Shown here piece by piece: positions 18,600 through 27,722 of a stretch of DNA of 64,000 nt. The DNA lies in NCBI GenBank assembly GCA_945952065.1, contig CAMFGY010000002.1, forward strand, positions 124,001-188,000, read 5' to 3'. The notes beneath the pieces were generated by a model that was not told where the DNA came from, made no database searches, and saw only the letters and a program-made list of their open reading frames with translations. Both the position numbers and the translations under genes were made by a program. Origin of the DNA: an uncultured Burkholderiales bacterium. GTDB taxonomy: Bacteria > Pseudomonadota > Gammaproteobacteria > Burkholderiales > Burkholderiaceae_C. Positions within the stretch are counted from its first letter, which is position 1. Each line of letters begins with the position of its first letter.

Positions 18600-19385
18600 T
18601 CAGGCTTGAGCGGCCGCCGTGCCGACCTGTGGCTCGCGATAGGCCTCGGGGTCGAGTCGGCGCATTTCCCCTTCGATCCAGCCCTCCACTTCCCGCATCA
18701 ACTCAGCGGCCTCGCGCCCCACCGAGGGGATGGGCTTGCCGATGGAGATGTCCACCACGCCAGGGCGCAATAAAAAGCTCTTGCGCGGCCAGCACACCGC
18801 CGAGGTCGCCGCAATCGGCACCACCGGCACTCCGGTTTCAATCGCCAAGCGGCTGCCACCGGTTTTGTACTCGCCCTTTTTGCCGCGGGCGATGCGGGTG
18901 CCTTCCGGGAACATGATGACCCAATGCCCCATGGCGGCCAAACGCTTGCCTTGCTCGGCCACCTTGGTCCAGGCCTGGGCACGCTTGCTGCGGTCGATAT
19001 GGATCATGTCCATGCGCGCCATGGCCCAGCCAAAAAAGGGCACATACAGCAACTCTCGTTTGAACACATAGGCCAAGGGATGCGACATCAGCGCGGGGTA
19101 GGCAAAGGTCTCCCAAGTGCTTTGATGCTTGGACAAAAGAATCACGGCCGAGCGGCGGTCTGCTTCGGTGGGCAAGTTTTCCATGCCTTGGATGCGCCAC
19201 TGCACGCCGCAGATATAGCGGGCGCCGTAAATGGCCAAGCGCAGCCATGCAGCGCAAGACCAATACACCTTGTCGCCCTTGGCAAACACCGAAATCAACA
19301 GCACGGTCAGCGCCCAGGGAATCACCGTGACGATCAGGAACAAGACGAACACAAAGGACCGCACAGCGGCGAACAAGACAGACAT
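18600..19385 (-). CDS. plsC: 1-acyl-sn-glycerol-3-phosphate acyltransferase
   Basis: Second acylation step of phosphatidic acid synthesis at the inner membrane. The 261 aa start with a transmembrane segment (SFVFVLFLIVTVIPWAL). The catalytic motif is in KHQSTWETF, an HX4E variant of the usual HX4D, and FPEGTRIARG is the glycerol-phosphate-binding block. Its ATG overlaps the gmhB stop as TGATG, implying coupled translation. The assignment rests on PlsC family motifs. Confidence 0.9.
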   Translation of the reverse strand: MSVLFAAVRSFVFVLFLIVTVIPWALTVLLISVFAKGDKVYWSCAAWLRLAIYGARYICGVQWRIQGMENLPTEADRRSAVILLSKHQSTWETFAYPALMSHPLAYVFKRELLYVPFFGWAMARMDMIHIDRSKRAQAWTKVAEQGKRLAAMGHWVIMFPEGTRIARGKKGEYKTGGSRLAIETGVPVVPIAATSAVCWPRKSFLLRPGVVDISIGKPIPSVGREAAELMREVEGWIEGEMRRLDPEAYREPQVGTAAAQA

Positions 19386-20005
19386 CAGTTCAATTCTCCA
19401 GGGCCGGTATCCGGTGGCAGGTCTTCGCCGCGCGCATCGGCTTTGCTGCGGCGTTCTTCATGAATCAGGGTTTCGGCAAAGGCACTCAAATTGGCATGCA
19501 CCCGCGTGCCAGGCACCAGGGCCACCAAGTCGGCCAATTGCTCCTCATCCAGCATGCCCAGGCGATCGCTGCGCACCAGATGGGGAATGCAGCCTGCCGC
19601 CTTGGCCGTTTGCAAATCGCGCAAAGACGCCCCCACCATATGCACCTGCGGCAAATCAACGCCAAAGCGCTCGCCAATTTGCAAAAGCAAACCCGGCAAG
19701 GGCTTGCGGCAATCGCAGCCCTCTTCCGGCGTGTGTGGGCAGAAGAAGGCGGCGTCCAGACGCCCGCCTTTTTCCGCCAGCAACTGGTTCAAGCGCAGGT
19801 GGATGGCGTTCAGCGAGGCCATGTCTAGAAGACCACGGCCTATGCCTGGCTGGTTGGTCGCCATCACCGTGTGCCAGCCCGCATGGTTCAAGCGAGCCAC
19901 GGCCTCCAGCGCACCCGGCAAGGGCTGCAATTCCTCGACCGATTTGACATGGTCATCGCGGTAATGGTTGAGCGTCCCATCGCGCCCCAAGATGACCAGC
20001 TTCAT
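19385..20005 (-). CDS. gmhB: GmhB-like HAD family protein with altered catalytic residues
   Basis: By length (206 aa), context and sequence this is the D-glycero-D-manno-heptose 1,7-bisphosphate 7-phosphatase family of LPS heptose synthesis. It starts MKLVILGRDGTLN; ATNQPGIGRG, the Zn-type Cys/His cluster in CPHTPEEGCDCRKP, and VGASLRDLQTAK follow. Two usual Asp residues are replaced: the nucleophile in DRDGT is Gly (GRDG) and the metal ligand in GDxxxD is Ala (GASLRD). Either it is inactive or it works by altered chemistry. It lies 48 bp after glyS and overlaps plsC by 1 bp. Confidence 0.75.
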   Translation of the reverse strand: MKLVILGRDGTLNHYRDDHVKSVEELQPLPGALEAVARLNHAGWHTVMATNQPGIGRGLLDMASLNAIHLRLNQLLAEKGGRLDAAFFCPHTPEEGCDCRKPLPGLLLQIGERFGVDLPQVHMVGASLRDLQTAKAAGCIPHLVRSDRLGMLDEEQLADLVALVPGTRVHANLSAFAETLIHEERRSKADARGEDLPPDTGPGELN

Positions 20006-20053
20006 GGCGTGGCTGTGATCGGAACGCATGGGCATGTCCTTGTGAGTAGGGCC

Positions 20054-22165
20054 TTAGCTGGCCAGACGCGACAAATCGGCCACACGGTTCATGGCCTCGT
20101 GCAGTGTCTTCAGCAGCCCCAGGCGATTGGCACGCAAGGCCGGGTCTTCGGCATTCACCATCACGCCGTCGAAGAAGGCGTCCACTGGCGTGCGCAAGGT
20201 GGCCAACTCGCGCAGCGAGGACTCGTACTGCCCGGCGTGGAAGAGGCTGTCCGCAATCGGCTGCACATTCTTCAGTGCGGTAGCGAGATGTTGCTCGGCC
20301 GCTTCTTGCAGCAAAGCCGCATCGATGCGCGCCTCCACCGCCTGCTCGCTCTTCTTCAGGATGTTGCCGATGCGCTTGTTGGCCGCAGCCAGCGAGGCGG
20401 CGTCAGGCAAGCCAGCAAAGGCGCGCACCGCTTGCAAACGCGCGGCCACATCGGCCAGACGTTGCGGGCGCAAAGCCAGCACCGCGTCCACCTCTTGGGC
20501 GCTGTAGCCTTGCTCGCGCAGGGAACCCGACAGTCGATCAAAAACAAATTCGCTCAAGGCCGCGCTGGGGTCTTGAATCAAGGGGCCAAAGGCCGGCACT
20601 GCCGCCTGAATCAATTCATCCAGACCCAAGCCCGTGGCACGCTCGCTGAGCATGCGCACCAAGCCCAAAGCATGACGGCGCAGCGCAAAGGGGTCTTTGT
20701 CGCCGGTGGGCAGCTGCCCAATGCCAAACATCCCGACCAGGGTTTCCAGCTTATCGGCCAAGGCCACCACCAAGCCGACCTCGTTGCGCGGCAATTCGTC
20801 ACCGGCAAAGCGCGGTTTGTAATGGTCTTCAATGGCGAAAGCGACCGCCTCGCTGAGGCCGTCATGGCGGGCGTAGTAGCCGCCCATGATGCCTTGCAGC
20901 TCGGGGAACTCGCCCACCATATCGGTGAGCAAATCGGCCTTGGCCAGATGCGCGGCTTGATCGACCTGTTCGGTCAGGCTGCCACCACCCAAGTGCGCGG
21001 CAATGGCGCGGGCAATGGCGCGCACGCGCTCCACCCGCTCGCCCTGTGTACCCAGCTTGCCGTGGTAGACCACCTTGGCAAGACCTGGCACCCGCTCGGC
21101 CAAGCTCTTCTTGCGGTCTTGATCGAAGAAGAATTTGGCATCGGCCAAGCGCGGGCGCACCACCCGCTCATTGCCTTCGATCACTGCACTGGCATCAGCC
21201 GGACTGATGGCGCTGACGACGAGGAATTTGTGCGTTAGCTTGCCGGCGGCGTCGAGCAGCGGGAAATACTTCTGATTGGCCTTCATGGTCAGAATCAGGC
21301 ATTCCTGCGGCACGGCCAGGAACTCAGGCTCGAACTGGCAAGTCAGCACATTCGGGCGCTCGACCAGGGCCGTCACTTCGTCCAGCAAGGCCTCGTCTTC
21401 GATGGGCTTGAGGCCTTCTTTGGCCGCCGCCGCTTGCAGCTGGCGCGCGATCTCGGCGCGGCGCTCGGCAAAACCGGCAATCACCGCGCCCTGCTCGCGC
21501 ATCTGCGTGGCATAGCTGTCGGCGCTTTCAATCGTCAGCTCGGGCGCGCTGGCTTCGAAGCGGTGGCCGCGCGTGGTGCGGCCCGATTGCAGGCCCAGGG
21601 CCGAAACGGCCACCAACTCGGCACCGTGCAGGGCAACAATGCCGTGGGCCGGGCGCACAAACTTCACATCGGTCCAACCGTCTTGCAACTGATAGCTCAT
21701 GACCTTGGGGATGGGCAGCTTGGCCAAGCTCTCGTCCAGAGCTTTTTGCAGGCCCTCGGCCAGGGTGGCGCCAGGCAGCAGCTGATCCAGGAACAAGGCT
21801 TCGGCTTTGCCATCGGGCAAGCGCTTGAGCTGAGGCAGCACCGAGGCGTCAGCGCCGACGCTGGCCAGCTTTTTCAGCAGGGCCGGGGTGGCCTGGCCAT
21901 CGGCCGTCAGCGCCACGGCCACGGGCATCAGTTTTTGCTGCACCGCGCGGTCGGCGGCCTTGGGCGCCACATTCGTCAGGTGCAGGCCGAGGCGGCGCGG
22001 CGTGGCAATGGCGGTCGCTTGCGCGCCCTCGCCCACCAGGCCCTGGGCCTTGAGGCTGTCCACCAACACGGCGGAGAAGGCTTCGCCCAGCTTCTTCAGC
22101 GCCTTGGGCGGCAGCTCTTCAACAAACAGTTCGATCAGCAGATTCTTCACAGCAGTCGTCGTCAT
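20054..22165 (-). CDS. glyS: Glycyl-tRNA synthetase beta subunit
   Basis: Beta subunit of the bacterial alpha2beta2 glycyl-tRNA synthetase, providing tRNA recognition. The 703 aa begin with the family block NLLIELFVEELPPKALKKL. It includes a central HD-like region (AHLAKADLLTDMVGEFPELQG) and a C-terminal anticodon-binding DALR-like part ending VADLSRL. It lies 3 bp after glyQ. Confidence 0.97.
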   Translation of the reverse strand: MTTTAVKNLLIELFVEELPPKALKKLGEAFSAVLVDSLKAQGLVGEGAQATAIATPRRLGLHLTNVAPKAADRAVQQKLMPVAVALTADGQATPALLKKLASVGADASVLPQLKRLPDGKAEALFLDQLLPGATLAEGLQKALDESLAKLPIPKVMSYQLQDGWTDVKFVRPAHGIVALHGAELVAVSALGLQSGRTTRGHRFEASAPELTIESADSYATQMREQGAVIAGFAERRAEIARQLQAAAAKEGLKPIEDEALLDEVTALVERPNVLTCQFEPEFLAVPQECLILTMKANQKYFPLLDAAGKLTHKFLVVSAISPADASAVIEGNERVVRPRLADAKFFFDQDRKKSLAERVPGLAKVVYHGKLGTQGERVERVRAIARAIAAHLGGGSLTEQVDQAAHLAKADLLTDMVGEFPELQGIMGGYYARHDGLSEAVAFAIEDHYKPRFAGDELPRNEVGLVVALADKLETLVGMFGIGQLPTGDKDPFALRRHALGLVRMLSERATGLGLDELIQAAVPAFGPLIQDPSAALSEFVFDRLSGSLREQGYSAQEVDAVLALRPQRLADVAARLQAVRAFAGLPDAASLAAANKRIGNILKKSEQAVEARIDAALLQEAAEQHLATALKNVQPIADSLFHAGQYESSLRELATLRTPVDAFFDGVMVNAEDPALRANRLGLLKTLHEAMNRVADLSRLAS

Positions 22166-22168
22166 GGC

Positions 22169-23113
22169 TCAGGCCGCCTTTGTCGTCTTCTTTTCAATCT
22201 GGGCGATGACTTGATCGGCCCATTCCTTCGGCGCCATGGGGAAGCCCAAGCGCGCGCGGCTCTCCAGATAGCTCTGCGCCACGGCGCGCGCCAGATTGCG
22301 GATGCGGCCAATGTAGGCGGCGCGCTCGGTCACGCTGATGGCGCCACGGGCATCCAGCAAATTGAAGCTGTGGCCGGCCTTGAGCAACTGCTCATAGGCG
22401 GGCAGCGCCAGCTGCTGTTCCATCAGGTGCTTGGACTGCTTCTCGTGCGCCGCAAAAGCGGTCAGCAAAAACTCGACGTCACTGTGCTCGAAGTTGTAGG
22501 TCGACTGCTCGACCTCGTTCTGATGGAAGACATCGCCATACTTGATGTCCGGCGCGCCGTCCTTGCCTTGCACATAGACCAGGTCATAGACCGACTCCAC
22601 GCCCTGCAGATACATGGCCAGGCGCTCCAGGCCATAGGTGATCTCGCCGGTGATGGGCTTGCAATCGATGCCGCCGACCTGCTGGAAATAGGTGAACTGG
22701 GTCACCTCCATGCCATTGAGCCAAACCTCCCAACCCAGACCCCAGCAGCCGAGCGTGGGGTTCTCCCAATCGTCCTCGACAAAGCGCACATCGTTCTTCT
22801 TCAGATCGAAGCCCAGGGCTTCGAGCGAGCCCAGGTAGAGCTCCAAGATATTGGCCGGCGCGGGTTTGAGCACCACCTGGAACTGGTAGTAGTGCTGCAA
22901 GCGATTCGGGTTCTCGCCGTAGCGGCCGTCTTTGGGGCGGCGGCTGGGCTGAACATAGGCTGCCTTCCAGGGCTCAGGGCCCAGGGCGCGCAAAAAGGTC
23001 GCGGTGTGGCTGGTGCCGGCGCCGACTTCCATGTCGTAAGGCTGAAGAAGCGCGCAGCCCTGCTTGGACCAGTAGTCCTGCAGGGTCAAAATGATTTGCT
23101 GGAAACTCAGCAT
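22169..23113 (-). CDS. glyQ: Glycyl-tRNA synthetase alpha subunit
   Basis: Class II catalytic subunit of glycyl-tRNA synthetase, 314 aa. Recognisable blocks are [19 protein letters not shown] near the N-terminus, [20 protein letters not shown] and the C-terminal [20 protein letters not shown]. It is immediately followed by glyS; 79 bp separates it from lnt. Confidence 0.97.
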   Translation of the reverse strand: MLSFQQIILTLQDYWSKQGCALLQPYDMEVGAGTSHTATFLRALGPEPWKAAYVQPSRRPKDGRYGENPNRLQHYYQFQVVLKPAPANILELYLGSLEALGFDLKKNDVRFVEDDWENPTLGCWGLGWEVWLNGMEVTQFTYFQQVGGIDCKPITGEITYGLERLAMYLQGVESVYDLVYVQGKDGAPDIKYGDVFHQNEVEQSTYNFEHSDVEFLLTAFAAHEKQSKHLMEQQLALPAYEQLLKAGHSFNLLDARGAISVTERAAYIGRIRNLARAVAQSYLESRARLGFPMAPKEWADQVIAQIEKKTTKAA

Positions 23114-23192
23114 GGGCGTGATGGTGAAAAGCCAAACATTGAAGAAAGCGAGCCCGCCCAGACGGAGCGGCCGCTAGAAACTGCGCCCGATT

Positions 23193-24662
23193 CTACGAGG
23201 CGCGCCGACGCCACAGCGCAAAGCTCAAGAGCGCGGCCAAAGCCAGATAAAAAGGCCAGAGCCCAAAGGCCTGCAAAGCGCGTGCATAAGGGGTGCTGCC
23301 GCTGCGCCCTTCGACCTCGGCCTCCAAGATGCCGGTCGTCGCAGGCGCCAGTCGCGCGCTGACCCCGCCCCGGTGATCCAACACCGCCGTGGCACCCGTG
23401 TTGGTGGAGCGCACGAAGGGCCGCTGGAACTCCAGGGCGCGCATTTGTGAGAACTGCAGATGCTGGTCTTGCACCATCACGGTCCCGAACCAAGCCAGAT
23501 TGCTGGCATTGAAAAACACCGTGGCGGCGTCCTCACCATTGACGCTGTCCACAATGTCTTCGCCAAACAAATCCTCATAGCAGATCAAAGGCCGCAAGCG
23601 CTGGCCCGCCACCGGGAAGCTGCGCTGATGTTGCCCGCGCCCTTGGTCATCCATGGGGATTTGCATGGCGCGCACAAACCAATGAAAACCGGGCGGAATG
23701 AACTCGCCAAAGGGCAGCAAATGGCGCTTGCCGTAGTCGTAGGGGCCTGAACCGCCAAAGCTGAGCAAGGAGTTGACAAAGCCATCACGCTCATTGCCGA
23801 TGAACACGCCCAAAAGCAGCGGGCGCTGGGCCGCGCTGGCTTGCAAGCGCTGCAAATAACCCTCATCCAAATAATCAAGCGGCAGCGGCACCACCGATTC
23901 GGGCGTCAACACCACCTGACCCTTTGAAGACTCGATCAGCGTGGCCAGGCGATCCAAATTCGCCTCCATCAAGTCGCGGTCGAATTTTTGGTCTTGCGGC
24001 ACATTCGGCTGCAAGAGCGACACCCGCAAAGTGCCCGTGCTCTTGGTGAAGTCTTGCGGCAACAGCCATCCCAGACCGAGCAGCAGCGTCATGAGCAAGG
24101 CCGGACGCCAGCACCGCCTGGCCAGGCCCGCCAAAGCCATGGCGCAGGCTGCGGCCAAAGCACTGATGCCATAGACCCCGATCCAAGGCGCCCATGACGC
24201 CAAGGGCCCCAAGGTGTGGGCATAGCCACTGACGATCCAAGGAAAACCCGTCATCAAGCCGGCGCGCGCCAATTCGCCCGCCAAAAAACAGGCGGGCCAA
24301 ATCAACCATGCCGCGCCGCGGTAATCAGAAGACCCGCGCAGATAGGCGGCCAAGGCCATCGCCGCTGCGTAGTAGCAAGCCAAAAAAACCGCCAACATCG
24401 CAATGGCCAGGGCGGCCAGCACCCAGGGAATATGGCCAAACTGATGCAGGCTGACCTGGATCCACCAGACACCAGAACCCAGCCATGCAAAACCAAACAG
24501 CCCACCGCGCCAAGCGGCTTGCATGGGCGAGGCCGACCAGGTGAGCCCCGCCAGCAGCGCCAGCGCCAGGGGCTGGAGCCACCAGGCTTCCACGGGAGAA
24601 AAAGAGGCGGTGTGAAGAAGGCCGGCCAGCACAGCCAGCCCGGCAGCGCGTCGGCCCTGCAT
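23193..24662 (-). CDS. lnt: Apolipoprotein N-acyltransferase
   Basis: Adds the third acyl chain to the N-terminal Cys of lipoproteins in the inner membrane. The 489 aa have about six hydrophobic segments in the first 200 residues and a periplasmic nitrilase domain. Catalytic residues are visible: Glu in LTPESVVPL, Lys in YGKRHLLPFGEF and Cys in LICYEDLFGE. A C-terminal membrane helix (LWPFYLALAALLSFAL) is present. Its ATG overlaps the corC stop as TGATG; corC-lnt is a conserved pair. Confidence 0.95.
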   Translation of the reverse strand: MQGRRAAGLAVLAGLLHTASFSPVEAWWLQPLALALLAGLTWSASPMQAAWRGGLFGFAWLGSGVWWIQVSLHQFGHIPWVLAALAIAMLAVFLACYYAAAMALAAYLRGSSDYRGAAWLIWPACFLAGELARAGLMTGFPWIVSGYAHTLGPLASWAPWIGVYGISALAAACAMALAGLARRCWRPALLMTLLLGLGWLLPQDFTKSTGTLRVSLLQPNVPQDQKFDRDLMEANLDRLATLIESSKGQVVLTPESVVPLPLDYLDEGYLQRLQASAAQRPLLLGVFIGNERDGFVNSLLSFGGSGPYDYGKRHLLPFGEFIPPGFHWFVRAMQIPMDDQGRGQHQRSFPVAGQRLRPLICYEDLFGEDIVDSVNGEDAATVFFNASNLAWFGTVMVQDQHLQFSQMRALEFQRPFVRSTNTGATAVLDHRGGVSARLAPATTGILEAEVEGRSGSTPYARALQAFGLWPFYLALAALLSFALWRRRAS

Positions 24663-25543
24663 CAGTCAGCCGCAGTTTCGGCTGGGGTGACTTTGAACCA
24701 ACGCACCGCGCCGCCCCGGGTCAGCATCACCGAGAAGCGCAAGCCGCCCGCCTCCACCACCTCGCCGCGGCGCGGCACCCGGCCATGCTCCTGGGCAATC
24801 AAGCCGCCGATGGTGTCGAACTCATCGTCGGGGAAGTCCCGCTCGAAGGCTTGATTGACGGCCGCAATGCTGGCGTCGCCGGCCACCCGCTGGCTGCCAT
24901 CGGCCAAGGTATAGATGCCGGATTCCCCATTTTTGTCATCGAACTCGTCTTCAATCTCGCCGACGATTTCTTCCAACACATCCTCAATCGTGATCAGGCC
25001 TGCGGTGTTGCCAAATTCGTCAATGACGATGGCCAAATGGTTGCGATTGGAGCGGAAGTCGCGCAGCAACTCGTTCAAGCCCTTGCTTTCAGGGACAAAC
25101 ACGGTCGGGCGCAACAAAGCGCGCAGGTTCAACTCGGGCGCGCGCTGAATCTTCAGCAAGTCCTTGGCCAGCAAGATGCCGATGATGTTGTCTCGCTGCC
25201 CCTCAAACACAGGGAAACGCGAATGCCCGGCATCGATGACCAAGGACAGCAGCTCTTCATAGGGTGCCTCAATATCGAGCAAGTCCATGCGCGGTGCGGC
25301 CACCATCACATCGCCCGCACTGAGCTCGGCCATGCGCAGCACGCCTTCGAGCATCTGGCGCGATTCGGGCTCGATCAACTCGCGCTGTTCGGCCGATGCC
25401 AGGGTTTCAATCAGCTCGCTCTTGGAGTCGGGACCGGGGTGGAGAAACTCCAACATGCGGTCCAACAGACCCCGCGGTTCAGCGGCTTGTTTGTGGCCCC
25501 CTCGATGAGAGGGCCGACTAGGATGAGGTTCAGACACAGGCAC
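24662..25543 (-). CDS. corC: CorC/HlyC-type CBS-domain transporter-associated protein
   Basis: A cytoplasmic CBS-domain protein linked to Mg/Co efflux. No ATG fits; GTG 25543 or GTG 25537 is the likely start (about 293 aa), with no strong ribosome-binding site. Order: short N-terminus (LLDRMLEFL), tandem CBS domains (AGDVMVAAPRMDLL to GLITIEDVLEEIVGEIEDE) and a C-terminal CorC_HlyC transporter-associated domain (DDEFDTIGGLIAQEHGRVP). It begins the minus-strand chain, divergent from the CobW GTPase. Confidence 0.9.
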   Translation of the reverse strand: MPVSEPHPSRPSHRGGHKQAAEPRGLLDRMLEFLHPGPDSKSELIETLASAEQRELIEPESRQMLEGVLRMAELSAGDVMVAAPRMDLLDIEAPYEELLSLVIDAGHSRFPVFEGQRDNIIGILLAKDLLKIQRAPELNLRALLRPTVFVPESKGLNELLRDFRSNRNHLAIVIDEFGNTAGLITIEDVLEEIVGEIEDEFDDKNGESGIYTLADGSQRVAGDASIAAVNQAFERDFPDDEFDTIGGLIAQEHGRVPRRGEVVEAGGLRFSVMLTRGGAVRWFKVTPAETAAD

Positions 25544-25675
25544 ATCGTGTCGTAGTTGCACAGGCCTGCAGAATAACCGATTGACATGACATCCCTCTTG
25601 CAGGACAGTCACCCGCCCCCATATGCCGGGCCATCCATTTCTGTGCTTCTCTTCGTGCCTCGGCACCTGAACATC

Positions 25676-26725
25676 ATGTCCAACGATCAAAAAGGCCTAA
25701 TTCCCGTCACCATCCTGACGGGCTTCCTCGGTTCCGGCAAAACCACCTTGCTCAAACGCGTGTTGACCGAGGCGCATGGCCAGAAGATCGCGGTGATCGA
25801 GAACGAGTTCGGCCAAGAAGACATCGACACCGACATCTTGGTGGCCGATACCGAAGAGCAGATCATCCAGATGAACAACGGCTGCGTCTGCTGCACCATC
25901 CGTGAAGACCTGCGCACCACCTTGTCTGACCTGGCCGGCAAGCGCCGCAAAGGCGAGTTGAAGTTCGACCGCGTGGTGATTGAAACCACCGGTGTGGCCG
26001 ACCCCGGCCCGGTGGCGCAAACCTTTTTCATGGATGACGAGATTGCCGAAAGCTATTTGCTCGATTCCATCCTGACCCTGGTTGACGCGGTGCACGCCGA
26101 CGAGCAACTCAACACCCGGCAAGAAGCGCGCCGTCAAGTCGGCTTTGCCGACCAGATCTTCATCAGCAAGGCGGATTTGGTCGACGCCGCCAAGGTCGAT
26201 GCCCTGGCGCACCGCCTCAAACACATGAACCCCCGTGCGCCCCAGCAAGTGGCGCATTTCGGCGAAGTGCCCTTGGCCAAGATCTTCGATCTGCGCGGCT
26301 TCAATCTGAACGCCAAGCTGGAAATCGACCCCGACTTCTTGAACGCTGACGCTCATGACCAGGACCATGACCACGATCATGAACATGGCGAGCACTGCAA
26401 TCACCCGCATCACCACCATGTGCACGACGATGATGTGAAGTCCTTCGTCTTCAAGTCAGAGCGCCCATTCAACCCGGCCAAGCTGGAAGACTTTTTGGGC
26501 GCCATCGTGCAGGTCTACGGCCCCAAGATGCTGCGCTACAAAGGCGTGCTCTATATGAAAGGTACGGACAAGCGTGTAATTTTTCAGGGTGTGCACCAGT
26601 TGATGGGTTCAGATCTCGGACCGAAATGGATGCCGGGAGAGAAAAAGGCGAGCAAAATGGTTTTCATCGGCATCGACCTCCCCAAGGAGATCCTCTTGCA
26701 AGGCATGGAGGGCTGTTTGGCCTGA
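25676..26725 (+). CDS. CobW/YjiA-family metallochaperone GTPase
   Basis: A 349-aa G3E GTPase. The start at ATG 25676 gives MSNDQKGLIPVTILTGFLG. Walker A is GFLGSGKTTLL; the metal-binding CxCC motif is in NNGCVCCTIRED; NKAD-like SKADLVD gives guanine specificity. A His/Asp-rich linker (HDQDHDHDHEHG and HPHHHH) precedes the C-terminal CobW domain. Such proteins deliver Zn, Co or other metals; the His-rich stretch suggests a metal-binding role, but I see no Zur-like operator in the 130-bp upstream region. Confidence 0.9.
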   Translation: MSNDQKGLIPVTILTGFLGSGKTTLLKRVLTEAHGQKIAVIENEFGQEDIDTDILVADTEEQIIQMNNGCVCCTIREDLRTTLSDLAGKRRKGELKFDRVVIETTGVADPGPVAQTFFMDDEIAESYLLDSILTLVDAVHADEQLNTRQEARRQVGFADQIFISKADLVDAAKVDALAHRLKHMNPRAPQQVAHFGEVPLAKIFDLRGFNLNAKLEIDPDFLNADAHDQDHDHDHEHGEHCNHPHHHHVHDDDVKSFVFKSERPFNPAKLEDFLGAIVQVYGPKMLRYKGVLYMKGTDKRVIFQGVHQLMGSDLGPKWMPGEKKASKMVFIGIDLPKEILLQGMEGCLA

Positions 26726-26878
26726 AGTGATAGACCCAGGAAACACCCTCATCCGAGCATTCACGAGGCGCCGCTTGAACGTGGCTACAATCCGCGGCGC
26801 CTAAAGTGCGAGAACTAGCTGGTCCCGACTGAAATCTAGCCTGACAGAGAGAAAAACTGCCAGTGCGAGGAGAGCAAC

Positions 26879-27604
26879 GTGAACAAGACCCAGGCCCCGA
26901 AAACCGCCCTTCCGACAAGCTCCGAGGCCTCGAAATCCGACGCTTCTGAGAAGTCTGCAGCCAAGACCACGGCCAAGGCGGCTTCAAAGTCCAAGGCAGA
27001 TGCCGAGGTCGGGCTTGCCACGCTCGAAACCAGCCCCACATCGACCGGAACCAGCCGCTTCGCTGACCGATTCGCCCCACCGAAGCCGCCCACAAGACAA
27101 ATGAGTAGCCCCGTGATTGAAAGCCCTCAAAACGGCAACAAAGCCGCCAAGTCTGACCCCAAACTGGCCAACGCCTGGAAGACCAAGCCCGGCCACGAGC
27201 TGACCGACGCCGAAGTGCTGGCCATGCCGGAGTCAGAGTACATGGGCGCCAAGCAGATCGAATTCTTCCGCGCCAAACTGACCGAGTTGAAAAACGGCGT
27301 CTTGTCCAATGCCGGTGAAACCACCGAGCATCTGCGCGAAGACACCTCCATCGTGCCCGACCCGGCCGACCGCGCCACCATCGAGGAAGAGCATGCCCTG
27401 GAGCTGCGCACCCGCGATCGCGAGCGCAAGCTGCTGAAGAAAATCATCCAGTCCCTGGCCCGCCTGGACAACGGCGAGTACGGCTATTGCGACGAAACCG
27501 GTGAGCCCATCGGACTGGGTCGCTTGATCGCCCGCCCCACCGCCTCGCTGTCGCTGGAAGCCCAGCAGCGCCGCGAGATGAAGCAAAAGATGTTTGGGGA
27601 TTGA
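26879..27604 (+). CDS. dksA: RNA polymerase-binding regulator DksA, N-terminally extended
   Basis: Binds the RNA polymerase secondary channel with ppGpp to tune rRNA and amino-acid promoters. The start is GTG 26879 behind GAGGAGAG; the 241 residues carry a roughly 85-residue Lys/Ala/Ser-rich extension before the DksA core (HELTDAEVLAMPESEYMG). The coiled-coil tip keeps DPADRA. In the zinc-finger region only one Cys remains (YGYCDETGEPIG), so it resembles the Zn-independent DksA2 type; the rest reads ARPTASLSLEAQQRRE. A shorter product from ATG 27101 is possible but has no good ribosome-binding site. Confidence 0.92.
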   Translation: MNKTQAPKTALPTSSEASKSDASEKSAAKTTAKAASKSKADAEVGLATLETSPTSTGTSRFADRFAPPKPPTRQMSSPVIESPQNGNKAAKSDPKLANAWKTKPGHELTDAEVLAMPESEYMGAKQIEFFRAKLTELKNGVLSNAGETTEHLREDTSIVPDPADRATIEEEHALELRTRDRERKLLKKIIQSLARLDNGEYGYCDETGEPIGLGRLIARPTASLSLEAQQRREMKQKMFGD

Positions 27605-27722
27605 TGGTGTGGAGGCAAGCCGTGGCGATGATGCTTGAACAGCAGCCCGGCTCGCAACGCAGGTCTTGGGCCTTGCAGCCCAAAGACTGACCGATCACCC
27701 GCTCACCACAGGTCCAGCGCGC

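Noticed and set aside
26761-26830. sigma70 promoter for dksA (TACAAT at 26786-26791)
   Set aside because: A -10-like hexamer exists but no plausible -35 at 16-18 bp and no proper extended -10.
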